Origin: Gemmataceae bacterium
GTDB taxonomy: Bacteria > Planctomycetota > Planctomycetia > Gemmatales > Gemmataceae
Direction: 5' to 3'
Length of the DNA stretch: 64,000 bases
Assembly: GCA_901538445.1 (NCBI GenBank)
Contig: LR594585.1
Span: forward strand, 1,825,369-1,889,368
The translations under genes and the position numbers were made by a program. The notes below the pieces were generated by a model. That model saw only the letters and a list, made by a program, of their open reading frames with translations, was not told where the DNA came from and searched no databases. Of the stretch, positions 7,607 through 14,764 are shown one piece after another; the stretch's first letter is position 1, and each line of letters opens with the position of its first letter.

Positions 7607-8800
7607 ATGCCGTCCACCGTTCTACTGAGCGCGAGCCCCGCTGCCACCGGCGACCTCCGCGACGCCCTCGCGGCCGCCGGGTGCGCCGTGCGCGACCACG
7701 CCCTCGGGTCCGCCCCGACCGTGAGCTTCTCGGGCGTCGATGCCGCGGTCCTCGACGCGGGCGATCAGGTGACCGCGGCCGCCGCCCAGACCCGCCGGTG
7801 GCGGGCCGAACTCGGCGACGAACACCTCCCCGTTGTGTGGGTGCTCGACGCGAACGACCCCGCCGCGGTCGCCCGCGGACTCGACGCCGGGGCCGACGCG
7901 GTGCTGGTGCGGCCCGTCGATGGGGCGGTGCTCGCGGCGCAGGTGCGGTCGGCGGCGCGCTCGCGGGCGGCCGCCGGCCGCGTCGCCAGTCGCGCCGCCG
8001 AGGCCCGGCTCGTCGGCGACCAACTCACCCGCACGTTCGCCCAGATCGACCGCGAACTCGACCTCACCCGCCGCGTGCGCCTCGCGCTGCTCCAGCGCAC
8101 GCTGCCCGACTCGCCGACCGCGACGTTCGCCGTGTGCCACCGGCCGCGGTCCCGCAACGGCGGCGACTTCTACGCGGTCCACGCCCTCGACCGCGGCCGC
8201 ACGCTGTTCCTGGTTGGCGACGTGATCGGCCACACGACCGCCGGCGGGTTGCTCGGCGCGTTCGTCGCCGAGGCGGTGCGCGATGCGGCCCGCGAGAGGC
8301 CGACCGCACCGGCCGGCGCGCTGGTGGCGGAAGCGAACCTCGCGCTCTTGCGGCTCGGGCTCGAAGACGCCCCGCTCGTTTCTCTGGTCGCCGGGGTGCT
8401 CGACGAGTCGGGCGCGCTGTCGATCGCACGCGCCGGGCTCCCGGCCCCGCTCCACCTCCCCGCGAACGGGCCGCCCGCGGCCTGGAACATCCCGGGGCCG
8501 TTCCTCGGGATCGCCGAGACGACCTATCCCTCGCACGTTGCCCGGCTCCGGCCCGGCGACGCGCTCCTCGTCGCGACCGACGGCACGAGGCCCGACGGCG
8601 ACCCCGGCCCGGACGACGGTTCACGCCTGCCCGAAATCGCCGCCCGACACGCCGGGCGCACCGGCCAGCAGTTCGTGGACGGCGTGGCAACGGACCTGCT
8701 CGCGCAAGTTCGTCACGAGGACGACGTCACCCTGCTGGCTCTGTTTGTACCGATTAAGCTCAACGAGCCGAATGCCCTGGATGTGCAGGCGACGGCTTGA
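7607..8800 (+). CDS. Response-regulator-like receiver fused to SpoIIE/PP2C-type Ser/Thr phosphatase
   Basis: 397 aa from ATG 7607. Residues 1-120 form a receiver-like domain that has lost the usual acidic pocket: the region reads 'MPSTVLLSASPAATGDLRDAL' and the phospho-acceptor position falls in 'VDAAVLDAGDQV'. A helical linker (about 125-160, 'RTFAQIDRELDLTRRVRLALLQRTLP') precedes the PP2C core, which keeps 'NGGDFYAV', 'GDVIGHTTAGGLL', 'VATDGTRP' and 'EDDVTLLAL', the metal-binding aspartates of the SpoIIE/RsbU class. Such proteins act in partner-switching control of sigma factors; no anti-sigma partner lies nearby. Its start is about 100 bp from the divergent DUF151 gene. Confidence 0.82.
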   Translation: MPSTVLLSASPAATGDLRDALAAAGCAVRDHALGSAPTVSFSGVDAAVLDAGDQVTAAAAQTRRWRAELGDEHLPVVWVLDANDPAAVARGLDAGADAVLVRPVDGAVLAAQVRSAARSRAAAGRVASRAAEARLVGDQLTRTFAQIDRELDLTRRVRLALLQRTLPDSPTATFAVCHRPRSRNGGDFYAVHALDRGRTLFLVGDVIGHTTAGGLLGAFVAEAVRDAARERPTAPAGALVAEANLALLRLGLEDAPLVSLVAGVLDESGALSIARAGLPAPLHLPANGPPAAWNIPGPFLGIAETTYPSHVARLRPGDALLVATDGTRPDGDPGPDDGSRLPEIAARHAGRTGQQFVDGVATDLLAQVRHEDDVTLLALFVPIKLNEPNALDVQATA

Positions 8801-8849
8801 TCCGGTCGATCCGATCCGAACCCCTCTGGGTTCTTGTGACGTTTTTCAC

Positions 8850-8879
8850 TTGCCACATCCCCGGGCACCGGTGTTACAC
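8850..8879 (+). promoter_or_regulatory. Candidate sigma-70 promoter for the SDR gene
   Basis: TTGCCA at 8850-8855 and TTACAC at 8874-8879 are spaced by 18 bp, about 45 bp before the SDR start codon. The surrounding bases are less GC-rich than the coding flanks. Sequence match only. Confidence 0.45.
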
Positions 8880-8926
8880 TGTTTGTACACGAAATGCCCA
8901 CGAACCGATCATGTGCGGTGGCGGGA

Positions 8927-9691
8927 ATGCCGACCAATGTATTCGATTTGACCGGTCGGGTTGCCCTTGTCACCGGGGGTAACAAGGGGCTCGGTCGGGC
9001 GCTGGCCCGCGGGTTCGCCGAGGCCGGGGCTGACGTCGTCATCGCCAGCCGGCACGAGGCCGAGTTGAAGGACTCGCTGGACTACATCCTCGCCGGCACC
9101 GGCCGCAAGGGCGCGTACTGCGTCGCCGACGTGTCGAACCGGGACGACGTCAAGAAGCTGGCCCGGTTCGCTCTGGAGAAGATGGGCAAGGTCGACGTCC
9201 TGGTGAACAACGCCGGGATGAACGCCCCGCAGGCGATCGACGCGGTCACCGACGAGACGTGGGACCGCGTCGTCGAGGTCAACTTGACGTCGGTAATGGC
9301 CTTGACCCGGGAACTGGTTCCGCAGATGAAGGACCGCCGCTGGGGGCGGGTCGTTCACATTTCCTCGATCATGGCGCAGGTGTCGAAGGAGCGGCGGAAC
9401 GTGTACTCGGCGACCAAGGCGGCGCTGATCGGCATGGCGAAGGCCAGCGCGCTGGACCTGGGGCCGTTCGGGGTGACGGTGAACTGCCTCGCCCCCGGCC
9501 CGTTCCTGACCGACATGCCGATGTCGGTGCTGTCCGACCCCGAGAAGCAGGCGTTCGCCGACCGCACGGCGCTGGGCCGCTGGGCGCAGCCGCACGAGCT
9601 GGTCGGCCCGGCGCTCATGCTGTGCAGCGACGCCGGCAGCTACGTGACGGGACAGGTGTTGTTCGTGGACGGCGGCTACCTCGCGCGGTGA
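8927..9691 (+). CDS. Short-chain dehydrogenase/reductase (FabG-like)
   Basis: 254 aa from the ATG at 8927; an ATG 33 bp upstream would add an unconserved tail. The NAD(P)-binding motif is TGGNKGLG (residues 16-23), NNAG is at 94-97, and the catalytic set is N119, S147, Y160 and K164 (YSATK). R42 after the second strand suggests a preference for NADPH. The C-terminal 'GSYVTGQVLFVDGGYL' is the usual SDR end. Length and motifs match 3-oxoacyl-ACP reductase or gluconate 5-dehydrogenase-like enzymes; without fatty-acid genes nearby the substrate is open. Confidence 0.88.
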   Translation: MPTNVFDLTGRVALVTGGNKGLGRALARGFAEAGADVVIASRHEAELKDSLDYILAGTGRKGAYCVADVSNRDDVKKLARFALEKMGKVDVLVNNAGMNAPQAIDAVTDETWDRVVEVNLTSVMALTRELVPQMKDRRWGRVVHISSIMAQVSKERRNVYSATKAALIGMAKASALDLGPFGVTVNCLAPGPFLTDMPMSVLSDPEKQAFADRTALGRWAQPHELVGPALMLCSDAGSYVTGQVLFVDGGYLAR

Positions 9692-9809
9692 ACGCGCCGG
9701 CACGGTTAGCCCAGCTTGCCGGTCCGTCAGGTTTGTGAGTAGAATAGATATCCTCAAATGTCCTCCCGGGGCGAGTCCGCCCGGCCCTCGGGAGTGTGGG
9801 GTGACGCTC

Positions 9810-10289
9810 ATGACCACCACTCTCCCGGTGAATTCGATGGCCGCGTGCGGCGTCGCGGACTGGCCGGCACCGGCCCCCGCCCCGGTCCCGGCCAAGAGCG
9901 TGTACACCGAGTGCATCGAAGAAGAGAACAAGCACAAGTGGATCGAGAGCGAGAAGGCGGGGTACGATCTGGGCGAGGGGTGCATCCAGCGGTGGGTCGA
10001 GAAGCACTGGATGGGCTACCTGCGGGCGCGGTGGGTCGAACACCTCCAGGGCAAATGCTTCTGGGTCGAACTGGACCGCGGTGACTTCGGCCTGCTCGAA
10101 CGGGAGTTCAAGGAGCACAAGGAACTCCTCGACACCATCCTCGATCAACTCAAGACGGGTAAAGAGAACCTTCTGGTCCTCCTCTGGGCCATCAACGCGC
10201 AGATCCCCACCGAAACGGTCATCAGCATCCTCAAGGCACTCGACGTCAACAGCCGCCGCCTCGTCCACCGGTTCGAGAAGCAGCGCTGA
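9810..10289 (+). CDS. Conserved planctomycete protein of unknown function
   Basis: 159 aa. The ATG at 9810 is preferred over one at 9735 because the shorter product begins with a low-complexity Ala/Pro stretch followed by the conserved-looking block 'KHKWIESEKAGYDLGEGCIQ' and 'WMGYLRARWVEHL'. No signal peptide or membrane segment is seen. The rest is a helical, charged domain (LLEREFKEHKELLDTILDQL) ending in 'ALDVNSRRLVHRFEKQR'. I have seen similar sequences only as hypothetical proteins of Gemmataceae. It ends 13 bp before a palindromic repeat that an IS has split. Confidence 0.65.
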   Translation: MTTTLPVNSMAACGVADWPAPAPAPVPAKSVYTECIEEENKHKWIESEKAGYDLGEGCIQRWVEKHWMGYLRARWVEHLQGKCFWVELDRGDFGLLEREFKEHKELLDTILDQLKTGKENLLVLLWAINAQIPTETVISILKALDVNSRRLVHRFEKQR

Positions 10290-10361
10290 CGTGAGCGCCT
10301 GTCGAGCCACGGGGCTTGCCCCCGTGGTGCCGGGCCGCCCCGAAGACCACGGGGGCAAGCC

Positions 10362-11543
10362 CTATCCTGTTCGGCTCAAGAGTTGCTGGCGGGCTTTGGC
10401 GATGGCGGCGTCGAGTTCGTCGTCATCGGCCCAGCCCTGGAGGTAGAACATCACCATCCGCCAGTGGTCCTTGGTCACCCGGCCGCCCGTGACCCGGGCC
10501 AGGAGCAGGCACGCGATCAGGGCGCAGTAGATCTGGATCTCCGCGGCCGCGTCGCGGGTCGAGAACAGCCGGTGGCTCCCGAGCATCTGCTTGAGGAACC
10601 GGAAGAACAGCTCGATCGACCACCGCAGCTCGTACACGGCGGCCACCACGTCCGCGGGGACGTCGAGCAGGCTGGTGAGCAGCACCACGGTGTCGGCGGC
10701 GGGCCGGTCCGAGCGGACCCGACCGGCCGCGCGGGCGGCGAGGACGATGCGCCGGACCGGGTGGGTCAGCGGCTCGGCTCGCGTGGCACTCGGGCCGGGG
10801 CTCAGGGCGACGAGGTCGTCGGAGACCACGCGGGCCGCGCGGCCGGCCTCGTCGACGGGCCGCGACGCCCGGACGGCGCACGGGCGGTCCCGGGCACGGA
10901 ACACGTAGTCCGACCCGGCGGCGGCGATCCGGTTCAGCAGGGCGTACCGCTCGTACCCGCGGTCCGCGAGGTACACGCACCCGGCCTCGACCGTGCGGCT
11001 CAGGGCGTCGCGCTCGTCCAGGCCGTCGGCGACGACCGCCGACCCGGGCAGGCCGGCCAGCGGGCGGAAGTGCAGGTGCAGCTTCCACTGGCTCCCCTGG
11101 GCGGCGATCCGGGGCAGGGCCCGGAGGGCCGTACCGTCCGCGGCCACCAGGCGGCGGGCGAGCGCGTCGGGGATGGTGTCGGGGATGGTGCGCCGCGGCC
11201 CGGGGCCGGGCCGGTCGCCGTGCCCGGCGAGCAACTCCTCGACCAGCGGGACGAGCAGGGCCGGGTCGAACACGCGGACGGACTCCGAGAGCGAGCCGAG
11301 CGAGACGCGGCCCACGCCCAGGCGGCGCTGCACGCTCCGGAGCGTCGAGGCCTGTTGGAGCCCGCGGAGGGTCTGGACCGCGGGGTTGAAGAAGCCGAGC
11401 AGGATCAGGGCGGCGTAGTGGGGGTAGAGGAACTCGCGGTTGCCGGACTTGTCCATCCCGGCCCCACGCAAACGCTCGAAGAGCCGGTGGGCCGTCCCCA
11501 CGAGTCGAAGGGCCTGAACGGAGTCCGGTGGAGCATCCGACAT
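10362..11543 (-). CDS. IS4-family DDE transposase
   Basis: 393 aa from the ATG at 11543; the frame is open upstream through the right terminal repeat, but that ATG is the first one inside the element with a sensible N-terminus (MSDAPPDSVQALRLVG). Catalytic features: first Asp in 'LVAADGTALRAL', second Asp in 'VYLADRGYERYALL', and the C-terminal Y-x2-R-x3-E-x6-K signature in 'YELRWSIELFFRFLKQML', diagnostic of IS4 relatives. No frameshift or internal stop is visible, so the element may be functional. It catalyses cut-and-paste movement of the IS. Confidence 0.92.
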   Translation of the reverse strand: MSDAPPDSVQALRLVGTAHRLFERLRGAGMDKSGNREFLYPHYAALILLGFFNPAVQTLRGLQQASTLRSVQRRLGVGRVSLGSLSESVRVFDPALLVPLVEELLAGHGDRPGPGPRRTIPDTIPDALARRLVAADGTALRALPRIAAQGSQWKLHLHFRPLAGLPGSAVVADGLDERDALSRTVEAGCVYLADRGYERYALLNRIAAAGSDYVFRARDRPCAVRASRPVDEAGRAARVVSDDLVALSPGPSATRAEPLTHPVRRIVLAARAAGRVRSDRPAADTVVLLTSLLDVPADVVAAVYELRWSIELFFRFLKQMLGSHRLFSTRDAAAEIQIYCALIACLLLARVTGGRVTKDHWRMVMFYLQGWADDDELDAAIAKARQQLLSRTG

Positions 11544-11628
11544 GAGAGCCTCGCGACAAGAGGTCGCCGCGAGGTTAACGGGAAGAGCGGCCGGGCGCAA
11601 CGCGCAAATGGCGTGCCGAACAGGATAG
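10362..11628 (-). mobile_element. Complete IS4-family insertion sequence, about 1.27 kb
   Basis: Terminal inverted repeats CTATCCTGTTCGGC (10362-10375) and its exact complement (11615-11628) bound one transposase gene. The flanks GGGCAAGCC at 10353-10361 and 11629-11637 look like a 9-bp target duplication; if the IR is extended by one or two bases the duplication shortens to 7 or 5 bp, so its length is ambiguous. The transposase stop codon TAG is formed by the left terminal repeat itself. Confidence 0.9.
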
Positions 11629-11666
11629 GGGCAAGCCCCGTGGCTCGAATGCGACAGCCGGCAACG

Positions 11667-11692
11667 AAAAACGGGGGCCAAGCGGCCCCCGT
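11667..11692 (-). terminator. Rho-independent terminator for the cytochrome gene
   Basis: On the minus strand, ACGGGGGCC (complement of 11684-11692) pairs with GGCCCCCGT (complement of 11671-11679) around a 4-nt loop, followed at once by five T residues (complement of 11667-11671). It begins 24 bp after the cytochrome stop codon. Confidence 0.8.
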
Positions 11693-11715
11693 TCGCGTCG
11701 GCGTGCGCCGCCGGG

Positions 11716-12465
11716 TCAGTCCCGGAACTCGTTGTGGCAGTCCGAGCACTTCGCGTCGAGCAGCTTGAGCGTCTTCACGATCTCCTTGGCGTCGGCCGAC
11801 TTGCCCTTGGCGGCCTCGGCGTCGATCTTCTTGCTCAGGTCGATCATGTCCTTGCTCCACTTGTCCCACTTGGCCTCGTTCCCCTTGTTGGTCTTGGCCT
11901 TGTCGTTGGGGAACGCGGCGGTGAACTCGCCCAGGGCCGCGGTGCGGACCGCGAGGACCTGGAGCGCGGCCGGGTCGGCGGTGCCCGACTTCATCGCGTC
12001 GCGGATGTCCTTCTCGATGTTCATCCCGCCGACCTTGCTGCCGCGGAACGGCGACATCGCCTCTTCGAGCCCGAACTTGGCCTTCTCGTGGAGCTTCCCG
12101 GCGGCCAGCGGCTTGCCGGTGCCCTTCGGGGCGAGGTCCTTGGCGGCCGCGGCGGCCCCCTTGAAGTCCTTCTTGGCGATCGCCTCGGCGGCCTTCACCG
12201 CACCGTCGCGGAGCGCCTCGTCGCCGGTCGCCTCGCCGTACAGGGCGATCATGAGGGCCACCGCCTTGGCCGTCGGGGCGAACCGCTTGGCCTGCGTGGG
12301 CTCGGTGTCGCACGTCTCGATGTGCTTCTTCAGCAGGGCGATGTCGGCCTCGGCGGCCTTCTTGTAGCTCTCGGCGGGCAGGGCCGGGGCCGCGGCGGCG
12401 GCGATCGAGCACGCGCCGGCGAGCAGGGCGATGCTGCCGACCGTCATGCGGATACGGGTGGTCAC
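11716..12465 (-). CDS. Secreted class II-like (cytochrome c') mono-haem cytochrome
   Basis: 249 aa. A signal peptide of about 27 residues (IALLAGACSIAAAAAPALPA) is followed by an all-helical, Ala/Lys-rich domain. The only haem-binding motif is CSDCH at residues 241-245, five residues from the end, the position expected in cytochrome c' four-helix bundles. Repeated helices such as 'FKGAAAAAKDLAP' and 'NEAKWDKWSKDMIDLSKKID' support that fold, although the protein is roughly twice the length of classical cytochrome c'. No redox partner genes are adjacent, so its role in periplasmic electron transfer or gas binding is inferred from the family only. Confidence 0.8.
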   Translation of the reverse strand: MTTRIRMTVGSIALLAGACSIAAAAAPALPAESYKKAAEADIALLKKHIETCDTEPTQAKRFAPTAKAVALMIALYGEATGDEALRDGAVKAAEAIAKKDFKGAAAAAKDLAPKGTGKPLAAGKLHEKAKFGLEEAMSPFRGSKVGGMNIEKDIRDAMKSGTADPAALQVLAVRTAALGEFTAAFPNDKAKTNKGNEAKWDKWSKDMIDLSKKIDAEAAKGKSADAKEIVKTLKLLDAKCSDCHNEFRD

Positions 12466-12671
12466 GAAGGCGTCTCCTGGGGAGGATCCACGGAAGCGAG
12501 AGGGGTGAATCGGGCCCGCGCGCGTCTGGTTCGAGGCGGGTCCGGTGGCCTCGCGGGAGTATTATTGGGTACGGCGGCGCGAGTTGCCAGTGTCCATTCC
12601 GCCAAGTTGGAAATCGCCCGCGGCCGCCGTCCGGAAGGGGCCGCGGGGTGTGCAGAACGCGGCCACGGCGG

Positions 12672-12986
12672 TCAGAACTCGAGCGGCTCGGGCCACGCCA
12701 TCGGGACCACGAACACCTTCCCGTCGCCGATGCGGCCGGTGCGGGCGACCTTCGGGAGCTTGTCCCCGAGTTCGGTCGCCTGCTCGTCCGTCACCCACAC
12801 GGTGATCTCCACCTTGGGCAGGTACGCGGCGCTGTACTCCGACCCGCGGTACCGGTCGAGGTACCCCTTCTGCCGGCCGTACCCCTTCGCCTCGCGGACG
12901 GCGCACGCGGTCACGCCGAGTTCGGCGATCACCCGCAGCACCGCCTCGGCCCGGAACGGCTTCACGACGATGGTGAGCTGCTTCAT
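12672..12986 (-). CDS. PII signal-transduction protein (GlnB/GlnK type)
   Basis: 104 aa; family length is about 112. The T-loop 'GRQKGYLDRYRGSEYSAAYL' is intact and has tyrosine at position 51, the residue uridylylated in proteobacterial PII. The second signature reads 'KVARTGRIGDGKVFVV' and contributes to ATP/2-oxoglutarate binding. The N-terminus 'MKQLTIVVKPFRAEAV' is typical. PII senses nitrogen and energy state and is usually next to amtB or glnA; neither is present here, so it is a stand-alone copy. It cannot be decided whether it is GlnB or GlnK. C-terminus is slightly short (MAWPEPLEF). Confidence 0.9.
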   Translation of the reverse strand: MKQLTIVVKPFRAEAVLRVIAELGVTACAVREAKGYGRQKGYLDRYRGSEYSAAYLPKVEITVWVTDEQATELGDKLPKVARTGRIGDGKVFVVPMAWPEPLEF

Positions 12987-13227
12987 ACCGCGATCTTACC
13001 GCGCCCGGGCCGCCGCGGGGCTCCCTCTTGTTACGAGACCCCCCAGGAATCTGGACGACATCCGGCGCGCCCCAAGGCCTGTTGGGGGAAATTGTTGCGC
13101 GATCTTGTGCGGCCGGGGTGAAGTTTTCGTGTCCAACCGCGGGCCCGCCCGCTCTATCCTCGTTAAGTCTCGATCACATCTGCCCAGCGTCGTAGTCGGT
13201 TTTCCTTATCTCCCGAAGGAAGAGCCA

Positions 13228-14169
13228 ATGCCGAGGTCACCATCTCACCGCCGCGCCTTCACGCTCATTGAACTGCTCGTCGTGATCGCGATCATCGCCA
13301 TTCTGATCGGCCTACTGCTGCCCGCCGTGCAGAAGGTCCGCGAGGCCGCCGCACGCATGAAGTGCCAGAACAACCTCAAGCAGATCGGCCTCGCCATGCA
13401 CTCGTGGCACGACGCGCGGGGGTCGCTGCCGCGGGCCGGCGAGTTGCGGACCGAGCTGAGCTGGACGGTGTACGTCCTGCCGTTCACCGAACAGGGGCCG
13501 CTGTTCGACAAGATCAGCAAGGCGACCGGGTCGTACTCGGGCACCAACAAGAACAACCCGTACGGGCTCACCAGGCTCCCCCTGTACCTGTGCCCGACCT
13601 CCACCCGCGACAAGATGGCCACCGACGCCCCGCACCACGTCAACGCCCCGGACCTGGTGCCGGCGAACACCGGCGAGCCGCCGTTCACCCTGCACTACTA
13701 CGCGATCTACGGCCCGAAGGGCACCAACCCCGCGACCGGGACGGGCTACGGGTTCGACAACACCGGGGGGCACGGCGGGTTCTCGACCGTCGGGATGTTT
13801 CAGAACGACACCACGAACACGGACGGCGACGCCGGACGCAAATTGACCGACGTCACCGACGGCACGTCGAACACGCTCATGCTGGGGGAAATGTCGTGGG
13901 ACAATCCGGCCACCGGCACCCGCTACCGGTCGTGGCTCCGGGGGTGCGACGTGGTGGAGGTGTGCGCGGGCGCGAAGAACATCGTGAACGCCATGAACAG
14001 CCCTTCGATCGCCACGTTCAACGACCTGGCGATGGGCAGCATGCACACCGGTGGGGCCAACTTCTGCCTGGGCGACGGCAGCGTCCGGTTCCTCCGCGAC
14101 TCGGTCCCCCTCGCCACGTACAAGGCGATGGCGAGCGCCACCGGCGGCGAAGTGATCTCCGAGAACTGA
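13228..14169 (+). CDS. Type IV pilin-like DUF1559 protein (copy 1)
   Basis: 313 aa. The ATG at 13228 gives a short basic leader (MPSHRR-like) followed by '[20 protein letters not shown]', the N-methylation/pseudopilin helix, and then '[20 protein letters not shown]', the hallmark DUF1559 entry. The body has the usual 'DVTDGTSNTLMLGE' and C-terminal 'HTGGANFCLGDGSVRF' motifs. These proteins are massively expanded in planctomycetes, are exported like pseudopilins and are thought to lie in the periplasm or on the surface; a specific role is unknown. The lipoprotein gene 13 bp downstream is its usual companion. A 241-bp leader with no other gene precedes it. Confidence 0.92.
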   Translation: MPRSPSHRRAFTLIELLVVIAIIAILIGLLLPAVQKVREAAARMKCQNNLKQIGLAMHSWHDARGSLPRAGELRTELSWTVYVLPFTEQGPLFDKISKATGSYSGTNKNNPYGLTRLPLYLCPTSTRDKMATDAPHHVNAPDLVPANTGEPPFTLHYYAIYGPKGTNPATGTGYGFDNTGGHGGFSTVGMFQNDTTNTDGDAGRKLTDVTDGTSNTLMLGEMSWDNPATGTRYRSWLRGCDVVEVCAGAKNIVNAMNSPSIATFNDLAMGSMHTGGANFCLGDGSVRFLRDSVPLATYKAMASATGGEVISEN

Positions 14170-14182
14170 CCACGAGGCTCGC

Positions 14183-14647
14183 ATGCGACGCGCGACGCTC
14201 GCGGCCGTGCTGGTCTGCCTGACCGGCTGCGCCGACGACAAACTGCACGACGTGGCCGGGACCGTCACCCACGGCGGCGCGCCACTGCCCGCGGGCGTGG
14301 TCTGGTTCGACCCGGACCCGAACCACCCGGGCCAGCCCCCGCAGGGGTACGCCTACGTCAAGGACGGGAAGTTCGACACGACGGACCGCGGCCGCGGCGT
14401 GAAGCCGGGCGCGTACTCGGTCCGCGTCGAGGGGTTCGACGGCAAGCCGGGCAACGAGTTGCCGCTCGGCAAGCCGCTGTTCACCGACTTCGAGGAAAAG
14501 CGCGAGTTCGCCGCCGCGCCCGGGAAGATCGAACTGGTGCTCGCCGTGCCGAAGACGGAGAAGCCCAGGACCGACAAGCCGAAGACCGACAAGCCGAAGA
14601 CCGACAAGCCGAAGACCGACAAGCCGGCGAAGCCGGTCGGGAAGTGA
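14183..14647 (+). CDS. Transthyretin/carboxypeptidase-regulatory-like lipoprotein (copy 1) with TDKPK repeat tail
   Basis: 154 aa. A lipobox (LTGC, Cys16) follows a short basic signal. The mature part has the small beta-sandwich seen behind DUF1559 genes: 'VAGTVTHGGAPLPAGVVWFD', then 'YAYVKDGKFDTTDRGRGVKPGAYSVRVEGF'. The last 30 residues are a Lys/Pro tail made by a 15-bp tandem repeat. The protein is probably an outer- or inner-membrane-anchored partner of the DUF1559 product, inferred from the pairing recurring twice more in this window. Confidence 0.82.
   Translation: MRRATLAAVLVCLTGCADDKLHDVAGTVTHGGAPLPAGVVWFDPDPNHPGQPPQGYAYVKDGKFDTTDRGRGVKPGAYSVRVEGFDGKPGNELPLGKPLFTDFEEKREFAAAPGKIELVLAVPKTEKPRTDKPKTDKPKTDKPKTDKPAKPVGK
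14569..14628. repeat. 15-bp tandem repeat inside the lipoprotein gene
   Basis: Four units of GACCGACAAGCCGAA (the last one ends GGC) encode TDKPK repeats. The copies are almost identical at the DNA level, including third codon positions, so the number can be expected to vary between strains. Confidence 0.9.
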
Positions 14648-14660
14648 CGGGCCCTCCAAC

Positions 14661-14736
14661 GGGCGAGCCGCGTCAGTCATGACGCGGGTTGAGCGCCACC
14701 CTCGTCCTCGTCACACCGCTCTGCGGTGCGACGAGG
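14661..14736. terminator. Two stem-loops between convergent genes
   Basis: AGCCGCGTCA/TGACGCGGGTT at 14666-14691 resembles the short palindrome at 53166-53190. A second hairpin, CCTCGTC...GACGAGG with inner CACCGC/GCGGTG, spans 14706-14736. No T-run follows, so termination is inferred from position between the lipoprotein and sulfatase stop codons. Confidence 0.5.
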
Positions 14737-14764
14737 AGTGAGGAGACGAACACCGGGGTCGGTG

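Larger units (their letters stand above)
10303..11647. repeat. Palindromic repeat (family 4) interrupted by an IS
   Basis: The left arm at 10303-10327 (CGAGCCACGGGGCTTGCCCCCGTGG without its ends is an internal near-palindrome) has its partner split: CCACGGGGGCAAGCC lies at 10347-10361, left of the IS, and CCGTGGCTCG at 11638-11647, right of it. Removing the IS and one copy of the 9-bp duplication rejoins a perfect 25-bp complement of the left arm. Confidence 0.85.

Noticed and set aside
11734..13227. Upstream extension of the DUF1559 frame through two minus-strand genes
   Set aside because: The frame is open by chance in GC-rich DNA; the pilin leader clearly starts at 13228.
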